Below, piece after piece: positions 16,836-26,924 of a stretch of 64,000 nt of DNA. The DNA is from an uncultured Porphyromonadaceae bacterium (GTDB lineage Bacteria > Bacteroidota > Bacteroidia > Bacteroidales > Muribaculaceae). Where the stretch lies: NCBI GenBank assembly GCA_947567425.1, contig CANOLV010000012.1, forward strand, positions 1 through 64,000. The letters are read 5' to 3'. The position numbers were made by a program, and so were the translations under genes. The stretch's first letter is position 1; each line of letters starts with the position of its first letter. Below the pieces are notes generated by a model that did not search any database, was not told the DNA's origin, and saw only the letters and a list, made by a program, of their open reading frames with translations.

Positions 16836-18716
16836 ATGAAGACTAAAAAGTGGATGTCTATGACGGCTTTCGCCGCCACGCTTCTTTTAGGCTCGTCGTG
16901 TACGCATGAATGGGGACAGATGGACCCTCCCGCAGGGAACCAGATTTACCCTACGATGCAGAGCATTGCCACGTACGCGTTTGATTCTGAAGAGGAGCTT
17001 GACCCCGTGGTGATTCAACTTTCTGCCTATGACGACGGCGAGATGCCGTCGCTCTACGACGACGAGCTTGCACAGTCACCCGTCCTTGACCTTACCGGCG
17101 GCTACGCCCGCTTCAACAATCCGTTGAAGTCGGTGCAGGTGCAGAACGCCGTGTCCTACACATTCTGGATGAAGCAGATCTCCGACCCCGTGCTCGACGA
17201 GGAGGGTAATCCTATTGAGGGAGAAGTAATGCCCCAGGATGTGGAAAGCCCTATCATGTATTGGGAAAACGAGAACGGTTCGGCATCGCTCTCTTTCTCT
17301 GCCAACGGCTGGCTGAAATATGCCGGACTTGACGGAGCCTGGGAGGAGAACAACCCCGCCGAATACAAGACAGGCTACATCACCCCCGACGAATGGCACT
17401 ATGTGGCTCTCATCGTCCGCGACCACGGCTATGCCATCTATGTCGACGGCGACAAGAAGGCCGACGTGACTTCGTCTGACAAAAATTACGCCGGAGCGGT
17501 GCAGTTTGCTGCCAACGCTCCTTATATGTATTTCAACTATGGCGCCGACACCCATGCGTCGCTCTATCTTGAGGACCTCTCCGTCTACCGCAATGAGATC
17601 GAGGCCAAGCAGATCGCACGTCCCAAGAAGGGCAACATCGGAGGCGGCGGTTCTGGCGATGATCCTGGCTCGTTTGAATACGTGGTAGGTGATCCTATCT
17701 TGAATATCGGTGCAAGCGACTGTTCAACTGGATGGTGGACGGAATTCTCCAATTATTATCGTCTTCCTGTTGCTTCCACATTGAACTTGAAGTTTGTCAA
17801 CCACACTTCGGGAGGTGGCAACTGGAACAACTGGAACCTCTGCGTATGTACTGATGCAGAACGTGGCGGTGACGGCTATGAAGAGTATTTTGTAATCCGT
17901 TCTGACCTTTACGGATGGGGAAATGCATACAATGGTGACAACTTCTCCAACGAAGGCTACGGCGACTGGGATCAGTTCCGTGCCGACATGGAAGGCGCTG
18001 TTGTAAATATGGAAATCAGCCGTGTGGGTTCTGAGGTTTATGTCGATGCAGTAGCTACGGCGAAAAATGGAACCGTATATCGCGAAATGTTCCATGCTAC
18101 CTGTGGCGACGGATCCCAAGTGGTACGTGCCTTCTTGATTGTCGATGGATCATATCTCGAACTTGATAAGAATGGTATTTCTATAGCCAACAGTGTTCCT
18201 TTGACTGTTCCGAATATCGGTGCAAGCGACTGTTCAACTGGATGGTGGGCAGAATTCTCGGATTATTTTACGGTGCCTTCAAATGCCATGCTTCATCTTG
18301 AATTTGTCAACCACACTTCGGGAGGTGGCAACTGGAACAACTGGAACCTTTGCGTATCGACTGCCGCTGAACGTGGCGGTGACGGCTATGAAGAGTATTT
18401 TGTAATCCGTTCTGACCTTTACGGATGGGGCAATGCATACAACGGCGACAACTTCTCCAATGAAGGCTACGGCGACTGGGATCAGTTCCGTGCCGACATG
18501 GAAGGAGCTTATGTGACGATGGATATCGTACGTAGTGGTGCTGAAGTTAACGTGGATGCAATAGCGACGGCAAAGAATGGAACTGTATACCGCGAAATGT
18601 TCCACGCTACATGTGGCGACGGCAACCAGGATATCAATGCATTCCTTATTGTCGATGGATCGTATCTCGAAATGAAGGCCGACAAGTGCAAATTGAGTCT
18701 GAAGCTTTTTAATTAA
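16836..18716 (+). CDS. Surface lipoprotein: LamG-like domain plus two near-identical tandem modules
   Basis: A 626-residue lipoprotein (LLLGSSC, lipid-bearing Cys22), the first gene of the SusCD operon and therefore probably a surface glycan-binding protein in the SusE/F role. Residues about 80-265 resemble a LamG/concanavalin-type sandwich (VSYTFWMKQ, EWHYVALIVRDHGYAIYVDG). A Gly-rich linker leads to two modules at about 289-458 and 459-626. These are related by an exact 510-bp offset and contain identical segments rich in Trp, Asn and Tyr (GGGNWNNWNLCV, SDLYGWGNAYNGDNFSNEG). I do not recognise the module as a named carbohydrate-binding family. Exposed aromatics and lipidation suggest arabinan binding; that is inference. 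Confidence 0.75.
   Translation: MKTKKWMSMTAFAATLLLGSSCTHEWGQMDPPAGNQIYPTMQSIATYAFDSEEELDPVVIQLSAYDDGEMPSLYDDELAQSPVLDLTGGYARFNNPLKSVQVQNAVSYTFWMKQISDPVLDEEGNPIEGEVMPQDVESPIMYWENENGSASLSFSANGWLKYAGLDGAWEENNPAEYKTGYITPDEWHYVALIVRDHGYAIYVDGDKKADVTSSDKNYAGAVQFAANAPYMYFNYGADTHASLYLEDLSVYRNEIEAKQIARPKKGNIGGGGSGDDPGSFEYVVGDPILNIGASDCSTGWWTEFSNYYRLPVASTLNLKFVNHTSGGGNWNNWNLCVCTDAERGGDGYEEYFVIRSDLYGWGNAYNGDNFSNEGYGDWDQFRADMEGAVVNMEISRVGSEVYVDAVATAKNGTVYREMFHATCGDGSQVVRAFLIVDGSYLELDKNGISIANSVPLTVPNIGASDCSTGWWAEFSDYFTVPSNAMLHLEFVNHTSGGGNWNNWNLCVSTAAERGGDGYEEYFVIRSDLYGWGNAYNGDNFSNEGYGDWDQFRADMEGAYVTMDIVRSGAEVNVDAIATAKNGTVYREMFHATCGDGNQDINAFLIVDGSYLEMKADKCKLSLKLFN
17700..18716 (+). repeat. In-frame 510-bp tandem duplication
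   Basis: The unit starting near 17700 recurs near 18210. Stretches such as AATATCGGTGCAAGCGACTG (17703 and 18213) are identical, and roughly 60 bases from about 17871 match those from about 18381. DNA-level identity points to recent duplication or gene conversion of a 170-codon module. Confidence 0.85.
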
Positions 18717-18738
18717 CTTTAAAATCTGAATACTAAAT

Positions 18739-21700
18739 ATGAATAATAAACGCAGTACAGCGATAGGAGGGTGGAGCAGTGCGCTCCGCCTCCTCCTGCC
18801 GGCCTTCCTGCTCGTCTTCGCCGCGGTCAGCCTGCGCGCGCAGACCACTCAGGTGACCGGTCTGGTACAGGACATTAACGGAGAGCCTCTGATGGGTGCA
18901 AGCGTCATCGAGAAAGGCACTTCTACCGGTACCGCCACTAATCTCGACGGTGAGTTCGTGCTCTTCGTCAAAAATCCCGGCACTTCGGTGCTTACAGTGT
19001 CCTACGTGGGCTACGAGACTCAGGAAGTGGCCCTGAAGGGACAGACCAAGGTGACCGTCACTCTTAAGGAGTCGTCGGCCGTGCTTGACGAAGTCGTTGT
19101 GGTAGGTTACGGCCAGCAGAAGAAAGAGTCGGTCATCGGCGCTATCTCGCAGGTTAACTCCGCCGACCTTCTCGAAACCCCCTCCGCCAACCTTTCGCAG
19201 GCCATCACCGGTAAGATCCCCGGTGTGATCACCTCGCAGGGTTCCGGTGCTCCTGGTGCTGACGACGCTTCGATCTTCATCCGCGGCCGCGCCACATTTG
19301 CCGGCGACGCCCAGCCTCTTATCCTTGTCGACGGTATCGAACGTTCGTTCTCGCAGATTGCCCCCGACGACATCGAGACCATCTCCGTACTTAAGGACGC
19401 ATCCGCTACTGCCGTCTACGGTGTGCGCGGTGCTAACGGTGTGATGCTCATCACCACCAAGCGCGGTAAGGAGCAGAAGCCGGTGGTCAACCTCACCGCC
19501 AACTGGCAGTGGCAGACCCCGACTCGCAAGGACACCTACCTTAACTCCTACGAGTCTGTGAAGCTTCTCGAAGAGGCTCTCGCCAACGACGGCATCCCCA
19601 GCCAGTTCGATGCCAACGACATCGAGATGTACCGCAAGTCAGTGGCCGGTCAGCTCTCAGGCGCCGACGCGCTTCTCTACCCGAACGTCGACTGGTATGA
19701 TGAGATCATCCGCTCGTCAGCTCCCGCACAGCGCTACAACGCCTCTATCCGCGGCGGTACGAAGCGCATGCGCTACTATGCTTCTCTCGAATACTACGAC
19801 CAGCAGTCGCTCTTCAAGGAACTCTCCAAGGACCAGTACGGCAACAGCTCTTCCCAGCGCTACAAACGCTACGGTTTCCGTGCCAACGCCGACTTCTTCC
19901 TCACCAAAGACCTTCAGCTCTCTGTAAACTTCGGCACCCGCTTCGAGGAGCGCTATCTGCCGAACTCTGATGAAAATGCCGAATATTCAAACATCTTCTA
20001 TCAGCTCAACCACACTCCCGGATGGCTCTTCCCCGTATCGTACATGGTGGAGAACGGTTCTGAGATGAAGGAGCTTTACGGAGGTTCGTCGCAGTATCAG
20101 AACAATGTCTACGGCACTCTCGCCGAAGGCGGCTACCAGAAGGGTATCAACACCATCAACGAGACCAACTTCATCGTCGACTACAAGCTCGACTGGATCA
20201 CCCCCGGTCTGTCGGCCCGCGGTATGGCTTCTTTCGACTACGAAAGCTACCACCAGAACCGCTACACCAAGAGCTTCGCCACTTACGAGCTTAACGACCG
20301 CGACCACTATACTACGATCGAAGCCTACAACAAGTTCGGCACCGATGCTCCTATGACCTCAGGCTATTCAAGCCACACCATCTACAAGCTGTATATGGAG
20401 GGCCAGGTCAACTATAAGCGCCTCTTCGCCGGAAAGCACGACGTCACTGCAATGGTGCTTTACATGCAGAACGACTACCGTCGTAACTCTGAATTGGCCA
20501 GGCGCTATCAGGGTGTTGTAGGTCGTGTCACCTACGGCTACGACAACAAGTACCTCTTCGAGTTCAACGCCGGCTACAACGGCTCCGAGAACTTCCACAA
20601 GAGCCGTCGTTTCGGATTCTTCCCCGCAGTGTCGCTCGGTTGGCGCATCACCCAGGAGTCGTTCATGGAGTCTACCAAGGCTTGGCTCGACAACCTGAAG
20701 ATCCGCGGTAGCTACGGTGAGGTCGGTAACGACCAGATGGGCGGACAGCGATTCCTCTACGAGCAGAAGTGGAGCCAGCTCAGCAACGACTACCTCTTCG
20801 GCACCGGTTCATGGCAGACAGGTATCTACGAGCAGCAGTATCCTAACTACGCCGTTACGTGGGAACGCGCCCACAAGTACAACATCGGTCTTGAGTTCGG
20901 CCTGTTCAACTCGTCGCTCACCGGTAACTTCGACCTCTTCTACGAAAAGCGTAACAACATCTTGACCGAATACCTCACCCGCCCCTGGTGGCTCGGTGTG
21001 ACTTCGGCCGCCGGCAACCTCGGTGAGACCAAGAACAAGGGTTTTGAGATAGAGCTCCGCTACAATAAGCAGGTCACCAAGGACTTCTCGTTCAACATCG
21101 GCGGTACGTTCTCACACGCCAAGAACGAAATCACATACATGGACGAACCCGCCCTTAAGACCGACTACCGTCGTCAGCAGGGCCACTCCATAGGCCAGTT
21201 CTTCGGACTCCAGTGCGACGGATTCGTGACTTCCGCCGACCTCGCCGACCCCAACTTCCCCAAGTCGACTTACGGCGACGTCCAGGTGGGCGACCTTAAG
21301 TACCGCGACATGAACAAGGACGGCTTCATCGACGACCGCGACATCACATACATCGGCGGTACCGACCTGCCCGAAAACACTTTCGCCATCAATCTCGGCG
21401 CTCAGTGGAAGGGCATCTCCGTATCGGTGATGTTCCAGGGTGTCGACCACGTGAGCCGCTACTACGATGCCGAGGCCATGTATGCCTTCGTCAACGGCGG
21501 TAAGGTAAAGGAACACCACCTCGACCGCTGGAATCCCGCCGTGTCAGAGCAGCAGAACCTCGCCAACGCGAAGTATCCGCTACTCCACTACGACAGCTAC
21601 GGCGACCACAACCAGCGTCAGAACTCATTCTTCCTCAAGAACGGCTCGTTCATCCGTCTGAAGAATGTCGAAGTGGCCTACTCGCTTCCCAAGAGCTGGA

Positions 21701-21858
21701 TCAAGCATGCCTTCATGTCGGAATGCCGTTTCTATGTGAACGCCAACAACCTTATCACCTGGGATCACCTCGACGGCCTCACTGACCCTGAAAGCAGCGG
21801 ATCAAACAAATATCCTATCTGCAAAACCGTGAACTTCGGTGTTAACATCCAATTCTAA
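18739..21858 (+). CDS. SusC/RagA TonB-dependent glycan transporter 1
   Basis: A 1039-residue outer-membrane importer that moves oligosaccharides into the periplasm with TonB energy. After the signal peptide (to about residue 34, LRAQ) come a carboxypeptidase-regulatory-like domain (about 36-110, VTGLVQDINGEPLMGASV), the DEVVVVGYG motif that marks the TonB-box region, a plug (about 125-250, IFIRGRATF and VLKDASATAVYGVRGANGV) and a 22-strand-type barrel ending in NFGVNIQF. All hallmarks are present. It follows the surface lipoprotein by 22 nt and precedes its SusD by a few bases, so the three form one transport unit. Codons are strongly biased to C-ending forms, suggesting high expression. Confidence 0.96.
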   Translation: MNNKRSTAIGGWSSALRLLLPAFLLVFAAVSLRAQTTQVTGLVQDINGEPLMGASVIEKGTSTGTATNLDGEFVLFVKNPGTSVLTVSYVGYETQEVALKGQTKVTVTLKESSAVLDEVVVVGYGQQKKESVIGAISQVNSADLLETPSANLSQAITGKIPGVITSQGSGAPGADDASIFIRGRATFAGDAQPLILVDGIERSFSQIAPDDIETISVLKDASATAVYGVRGANGVMLITTKRGKEQKPVVNLTANWQWQTPTRKDTYLNSYESVKLLEEALANDGIPSQFDANDIEMYRKSVAGQLSGADALLYPNVDWYDEIIRSSAPAQRYNASIRGGTKRMRYYASLEYYDQQSLFKELSKDQYGNSSSQRYKRYGFRANADFFLTKDLQLSVNFGTRFEERYLPNSDENAEYSNIFYQLNHTPGWLFPVSYMVENGSEMKELYGGSSQYQNNVYGTLAEGGYQKGINTINETNFIVDYKLDWITPGLSARGMASFDYESYHQNRYTKSFATYELNDRDHYTTIEAYNKFGTDAPMTSGYSSHTIYKLYMEGQVNYKRLFAGKHDVTAMVLYMQNDYRRNSELARRYQGVVGRVTYGYDNKYLFEFNAGYNGSENFHKSRRFGFFPAVSLGWRITQESFMESTKAWLDNLKIRGSYGEVGNDQMGGQRFLYEQKWSQLSNDYLFGTGSWQTGIYEQQYPNYAVTWERAHKYNIGLEFGLFNSSLTGNFDLFYEKRNNILTEYLTRPWWLGVTSAAGNLGETKNKGFEIELRYNKQVTKDFSFNIGGTFSHAKNEITYMDEPALKTDYRRQQGHSIGQFFGLQCDGFVTSADLADPNFPKSTYGDVQVGDLKYRDMNKDGFIDDRDITYIGGTDLPENTFAINLGAQWKGISVSVMFQGVDHVSRYYDAEAMYAFVNGGKVKEHHLDRWNPAVSEQQNLANAKYPLLHYDSYGDHNQRQNSFFLKNGSFIRLKNVEVAYSLPKSWIKHAFMSECRFYVNANNLITWDHLDGLTDPESSGSNKYPICKTVNFGVNIQF

Positions 21859-21872
21859 TCACCTTGACGAAT

Positions 21873-23648
21873 ATGAAAATATCAGTAAAAAATATATCAG
21901 CCGCATTGCTCTTGGGCGTCTCGATGTCGCTCGCTTCCTGCAGTGACTTCCTCGACAAGCAGGCTTCCAATGAGCTTTCAGAGGATAAGACGTATGCCGA
22001 CTGGAGAATGTTTGAATATTTCCACAACGATACGTACAACTTCCTCATGCACGGCGCTCACCGTATCAACAATTCCTGGCTCGATGCCGCCACCGACCTG
22101 TCGGAGACATCGTTTGCCACCGGCGGCACCCGAGTGTCGTTCAACATCGGCAACTACTATGCCGGCGGAGGAGCTTCTGAGCTGACCTCCGTATGGGAGT
22201 CGCGCTACCGTGGTATACGTAAGTGCAACCGTGTCATCAACGACATCGACCGTGTGCCGAAGGATAAGACTAAGGACGACGTCACCGAAGCCCGTGACCG
22301 CGCGCTCCTCGTGGCCGAAGCCCGCACCTTCCGTGCATGGTTCTATTGGGAGCTGTTCCTCCGCTACGGCCCGCTGCCCATCGTCACCGATGTGCTCGAT
22401 CCTGACAATGACGACCTCGTAGGTCCGTATAAGACACGCCCCACGCTGACCGAATACATCGACTTTGTACTCAAGGAACTCCGCGAATCGCGTGCCGACC
22501 TCTATGACTACGACGATGCTTGGAACTCCCAGCGCATCGGACGTCTGTCGCAGCCTATGTCGCTTGCTCTCGAAGCCCGCATCATGCTCTACATGGCTTC
22601 ACCCCGCTTCGCCGCCGAATCCGGTGTCACCTGGCAGCAGGCCTACGATGCCCAGAAGAATTTCATGGACACCTACGGCTCGAAGTTCGAGCTTTATGTC
22701 GACAATACTAATCCGAACGGCATGACCAACTATTCAGGCGCAGTGCTCCGCACTCCGCACCGCGACTCCAACAAGGAGACCATCTTCTTCCGCAACGACG
22801 GCACTGTAGGTTGGGGCGAAGTGTCGATGGACACCCCTGTAGGTGAAGGCGGCTCGGGCGGTAACTGCCCCTCGCAGAACCTCGTGGACATGTACGACAT
22901 GATCGACGGTTCGTCGCCGTTCGCGCAGTATGACGCCACCGGTGCTCCCGTCTACAACAGCAACGGAGTTCCCGCCGTCAACCCTGCAAGCGGCTACAAC
23001 GACGCCAACATGTGGGCTAACCGCGATCCGCGCTTCGACGCCACGGTGCTTTACCACGGTGTTGAATGGGGTTCGATGAACTCTGCCGGACATATCGACG
23101 TGCGCTACGGCATGGCCGACAATCCAAGAGGTAACGCCAACGCCACTCCTACCGGCTACTACATGCGCAAATATATCCCCGCTACCATCCTGGCCAGCAA
23201 CCACGCCGGTGTCGACTACCGTCTGTGGACATTCATCCGCTACGCAGAGATCCTTCTCAGCCGCGCCGAGGCTCTCAATGAGATCCAGGGTCCGTGCGCC
23301 GAGGTCTACGACCTTCTCGACCAGGTGCGTCACCGCGCCGGCATTCAGGGTTCGGTGGCCGACCGCGCCGACCTCACCGGAAGCCAGGATGCCATGCGCA
23401 ACTTTATCCACAAGGAGCGCACCGTGGAGTTTGCCTTCGAGGAGCATCGTCCCTGGGACGTACGTCGCTGGAACGTGGCTGTCGAAGCCCTCTCGCGCCC
23501 GATCTACGGTATAGAGGTGGCTCAGAACGGCACTATCTCCCGCAAGGTGGCTCAGCCCCGTGTGTTTGACAGCAAGATGTACCTCTATCCCATACCCGAA
23601 GAAGAATATTGGAAGACCGGACTTGAGAACAATCCGGGTTGGAACTAA
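21873..23648 (+). CDS. SusD/RagB glycan-binding lipoprotein 1
   Basis: The 591-residue SusD partner of the transporter just upstream; it forms the hinged lid that hands glycan to the barrel. ATG 21873 is preferred over an in-frame TTG at 21864 because it begins a clean lipoprotein signal ending MSLASC. Family marks include the RCN-like helix (RGIRKCNRVIND), the EARTFRAWFYWELFLRYGPLPIV TPR block, FIRYAEILLSRAEALNE, and EHRPWDVRRWN with the terminal PIPEEE...NNPGWN. Length is normal for the family. It is followed 27 nt later by a second SusC, giving tandem SusCD pairs. Confidence 0.95.
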   Translation: MKISVKNISAALLLGVSMSLASCSDFLDKQASNELSEDKTYADWRMFEYFHNDTYNFLMHGAHRINNSWLDAATDLSETSFATGGTRVSFNIGNYYAGGGASELTSVWESRYRGIRKCNRVINDIDRVPKDKTKDDVTEARDRALLVAEARTFRAWFYWELFLRYGPLPIVTDVLDPDNDDLVGPYKTRPTLTEYIDFVLKELRESRADLYDYDDAWNSQRIGRLSQPMSLALEARIMLYMASPRFAAESGVTWQQAYDAQKNFMDTYGSKFELYVDNTNPNGMTNYSGAVLRTPHRDSNKETIFFRNDGTVGWGEVSMDTPVGEGGSGGNCPSQNLVDMYDMIDGSSPFAQYDATGAPVYNSNGVPAVNPASGYNDANMWANRDPRFDATVLYHGVEWGSMNSAGHIDVRYGMADNPRGNANATPTGYYMRKYIPATILASNHAGVDYRLWTFIRYAEILLSRAEALNEIQGPCAEVYDLLDQVRHRAGIQGSVADRADLTGSQDAMRNFIHKERTVEFAFEEHRPWDVRRWNVAVEALSRPIYGIEVAQNGTISRKVAQPRVFDSKMYLYPIPEEEYWKTGLENNPGWN

Positions 23649-23675
23649 TCTTAAATCGCTTTATATCTTTAATAT

Positions 23676-26600
23676 ATGAATAATATCATAAAATATATGT
23701 CAGTCCAGGGCAAGTCCCTGCTGACCGCAGTGCTTATCGGCAGCTCGCTTACAGTGTGGGCAGCCGGCGGCCGCGAGCTTTCAGGTACGGTGACCGATCC
23801 CGACGGCAACCCGATTGCCGGTGCGGTCGTTAACCTCGCCGAGCAGAGCCGTATAGTCATCACCGACAAGGACGGTAACTTCCTCCTTAAGGATGTCGGC
23901 ATGGACGATGAAGTCAACACCAAGTGTGTGGGCTACGAGAGCAAGATTGTGCCTGTCACCGATTTCGACAAGCCTCTTATCATCGTGCTCGATCCCGACA
24001 CCGACGCTTATAAGAAACTCCGCAACTATGCATTCCAGGAGAAGTCGCCCCGCTACTCTATCGAGGCCACTTCGATGGTCACCGGCGAAGAGCTTCAGCG
24101 CTATCCCGTGACCGTGCTTCAGAATGCGTTCAACTCGCTTCTCACCGGTGTGCAGACCTACGAGGCCGCCACTGAGCCGGGATGGTCGGAAACCAAGATG
24201 TATATCCGCGGTATCCACACGCTGAACTCATCCGCACGTAACCCGATCGTGATCGTGGACAACGTGGAGCGCGACATCTCGTTCCTCGATGCATTCCCCA
24301 TCGACAATGTGACCATACTTAAGGATGCCGCCGCAACCGCTCTCTACGGTATGCGCGGTGCCAACGGTGTGATCCTTGTCACCACCAAGCGTGGTCAGGC
24401 CGGAAAGACAAACATCGAGTTCACCCAGGAGATCGGTTGGCAGACGCTGACTAACCACATGGAGAACCAGAACGCCTACAACCATGCCATGACATCCAAC
24501 CAGGTGCGCTATCTCGACGGAAAGGATCCTCTCTATACCGCCGAACAGCTCGCCAAGTACAAGGTGGTCAGCGAAGGCGGACAGCTTGAAGGCATCGACC
24601 GCTACAAGTACTTCTCGACCAACTGGTTTGACGTGCTTTACCGCGACAATGCCCCGGTAATGAAGACCAACCTTCAGATCTCCGGCGGTAACAACCGCGC
24701 CCGCTACTATGTATCGTTCTCTTATCTCCGTCAGGAGGGTGTGTGGAACGACGGTGCCACCAAGCACTCCGAAGGTTGGAGCTCGCAGCACGTGCTCAAC
24801 CGTTGGAACCTCCGTTCGAACCTCGACGTTAAGGTCAACGACTTCTTGACCGTAGGCCTCGACCTTGGCGGACGTATCGACAACATTAAGCAGCCTACTG
24901 CCGGTGTGTTCGGACTCACCACTTTCGGTTCGGTGGAGACCAATGTGTTCTCTCCCGTTTACTGCCCCGACGGTTCTATCTACTATGACAACAATACCAA
25001 CAACCCGCTCTTCCAGCTCGGTTCGTCGGGTATCGAGAAGAACCGCCGTCGCCAGCTCTATTCTACATTGACCGCCACGGGCGACCTCGGCAAGCTCCTT
25101 CCTGGCCTGAAACTTGAGGGTGTCGTTTCGTTCGACGCATACGACGGTTTCGAGTCTACGCAGACCAACCGTATCAATGCATACTCTTACGACTATACAA
25201 ATGCCGCTGTGCAGAATGTCGAGGACTTCACCTACACCCAGACACAGAGCTACCAGGAACTTACCAACCCGAGCGCCAACGAGCGTGACAACTCATGGAC
25301 TCTCAACCTCCGCGGAGGTATCGGCTACGACCATACTTTCGGCAAGCACCACGTGGATGCCAAAGCGTTTATCCGCTCATATATGAAGCGTAACAACCGC
25401 GGTCCGCACTCGGCCAACTGGTATCACCTCTCGTCTGACCGTTACCTCTCCTACAACGGTGTTGTTAACTATATCTTCGACGGCCGCTACATCCTCAACG
25501 GATCTATCTCCTATATGGGTAGCGACAACTTCGACCCGGACAACCGCTGGGGTACTTTCTGGGGCGCAGGTGCCGGTTGGGTACTCTCCAACGAGCCTTG
25601 GCTCCGCAACAAGAACATCGACCTGCTTAAGATACGCGCCAGCTACGGTAAGACCGGTATGAACGACACCGGCGCCGGACGCTATCCCTATCAGTCGACC
25701 TTCTCTTCGCAGAGCGGCTACAACTTCGGTTCCGGCGGCGTATGGGTAGGCGGTTATGCTGAGAACGTGGCAGGTAACCCCAACTCGAAGTGGGAAATCT
25801 CCGAAATGGCCAATATCGGTCTTGACTGGGGATTCTTCAACAACAAGCTTTACGGTTCGGCCGACATCTGGAAGGAGTGGCGCTCCAACATCCTCATCGA
25901 CCGCTCGACCAACCCTGCCATCCTCGGTATCAACTTTGCCAGGGACTCTTACGGTAAGGTTGAATCTCACGGTCTGGAACTCACCATCGGCCATCAGAAC
26001 AAGATCGGCAACGTCGAGTACTCTATCGAGGGTCTGCTCTCTTACAACATGAACAAGATCACTGAAATGGACGAAGTTGAGCCTGCCGTTGAATGGCAGC
26101 GCAGGACCGGCCACCGCATCCGTGGCTATGAATCGGTAGCAGGTATCTACGAGAATCAGAACGAAGGTGTCATCGGTGGTTGGAACATGTATCAGTTCGT
26201 TAAGTGGGCTTCTGATCCCGCTCTGATCTCTACCAGCCAGCAGGACGCTATCGACCACCCCGAGAAATATCCCTACAACTCATTCTCAGGTGGCGGCCAG
26301 AAGCTTGGTACCGCAGTGTTCAAGGACATCAACGGCGACCGCGTCATCGACTCACGCGACATGATGCCTCTCGGATTCACCATGCTTCCCGACTGGACTC
26401 CTTCTGTTCAGCTTTCTGTTAAGTATGCCGGATTTGACCTCCGCGTCGTAGGTACTGCCTACCTGAACCGCTCGGTGTTCCTCTCGCCGTCAATGACTTT
26501 CTCTGAATGGGGTTCCAACAACTCTACCCACGAGGTTGTCAACGCCTGGGGTTACTATACCGACGATCCTAACGATCCGCGCAACATCAACGCCAAGTAT

Positions 26601-26903
26601 CCGCGTCTGTCATTCTCCTACAATGCCGAGGACTCTTCCCGCGACAACGGTTCTTACCAGAACGACATCTGGATCCAGAACGGCGACTACTTCTCGCTCC
26701 GCAACGTGGAATTTGGCTACTCGCTTCCTGAAAAGCTGATCTCAAAGCTCTACATGACCCGTTGCCGCATTTACTTCAGCGCATACAATGTGGCCACATG
26801 GAGCCATCTCCCGAAGGACATGGACCCCGAACGTCCTATGAGCTACTGCTGGTGGTATCCCAAGACCCGTATCTTTAACTTTGGTATCAACTTGTCATTC
26901 TAA
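23676..26903 (+). CDS. SusC/RagA TonB-dependent glycan transporter 2
   Basis: A 1075-residue SusC-like importer with signal peptide (to about residue 32, VWAAG), carboxypeptidase-regulatory-like domain (about 34-110, LSGTVTDPDGNPIAGAVV), plug (about 140-245, MYIRGIHTLNSS and ILKDAAATALYGMRGANGV) and barrel ending FNFGINLSF. It differs from its neighbour: the usual LDEVVVVGYG segment is missing and is replaced by a stretch around LDPDTDAYKKLRNYAF. Since that segment normally lies by the TonB box, energisation or regulation may differ. It is otherwise intact and pairs with the SusD that starts 21 nt downstream. A second importer probably handles another chain length or branching pattern. Confidence 0.94.
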   Translation: MNNIIKYMSVQGKSLLTAVLIGSSLTVWAAGGRELSGTVTDPDGNPIAGAVVNLAEQSRIVITDKDGNFLLKDVGMDDEVNTKCVGYESKIVPVTDFDKPLIIVLDPDTDAYKKLRNYAFQEKSPRYSIEATSMVTGEELQRYPVTVLQNAFNSLLTGVQTYEAATEPGWSETKMYIRGIHTLNSSARNPIVIVDNVERDISFLDAFPIDNVTILKDAAATALYGMRGANGVILVTTKRGQAGKTNIEFTQEIGWQTLTNHMENQNAYNHAMTSNQVRYLDGKDPLYTAEQLAKYKVVSEGGQLEGIDRYKYFSTNWFDVLYRDNAPVMKTNLQISGGNNRARYYVSFSYLRQEGVWNDGATKHSEGWSSQHVLNRWNLRSNLDVKVNDFLTVGLDLGGRIDNIKQPTAGVFGLTTFGSVETNVFSPVYCPDGSIYYDNNTNNPLFQLGSSGIEKNRRRQLYSTLTATGDLGKLLPGLKLEGVVSFDAYDGFESTQTNRINAYSYDYTNAAVQNVEDFTYTQTQSYQELTNPSANERDNSWTLNLRGGIGYDHTFGKHHVDAKAFIRSYMKRNNRGPHSANWYHLSSDRYLSYNGVVNYIFDGRYILNGSISYMGSDNFDPDNRWGTFWGAGAGWVLSNEPWLRNKNIDLLKIRASYGKTGMNDTGAGRYPYQSTFSSQSGYNFGSGGVWVGGYAENVAGNPNSKWEISEMANIGLDWGFFNNKLYGSADIWKEWRSNILIDRSTNPAILGINFARDSYGKVESHGLELTIGHQNKIGNVEYSIEGLLSYNMNKITEMDEVEPAVEWQRRTGHRIRGYESVAGIYENQNEGVIGGWNMYQFVKWASDPALISTSQQDAIDHPEKYPYNSFSGGGQKLGTAVFKDINGDRVIDSRDMMPLGFTMLPDWTPSVQLSVKYAGFDLRVVGTAYLNRSVFLSPSMTFSEWGSNNSTHEVVNAWGYYTDDPNDPRNINAKYPRLSFSYNAEDSSRDNGSYQNDIWIQNGDYFSLRNVEFGYSLPEKLISKLYMTRCRIYFSAYNVATWSHLPKDMDPERPMSYCWWYPKTRIFNFGINLSF

Positions 26904-26924
26904 ACCATGCGACATCTTTGTAAT

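Noticed and set aside
25377-26258. 293-residue frame antisense to SusC 2
   Set aside because: Valine-rich reverse reading of a C-ending-codon gene; no homology recognised.
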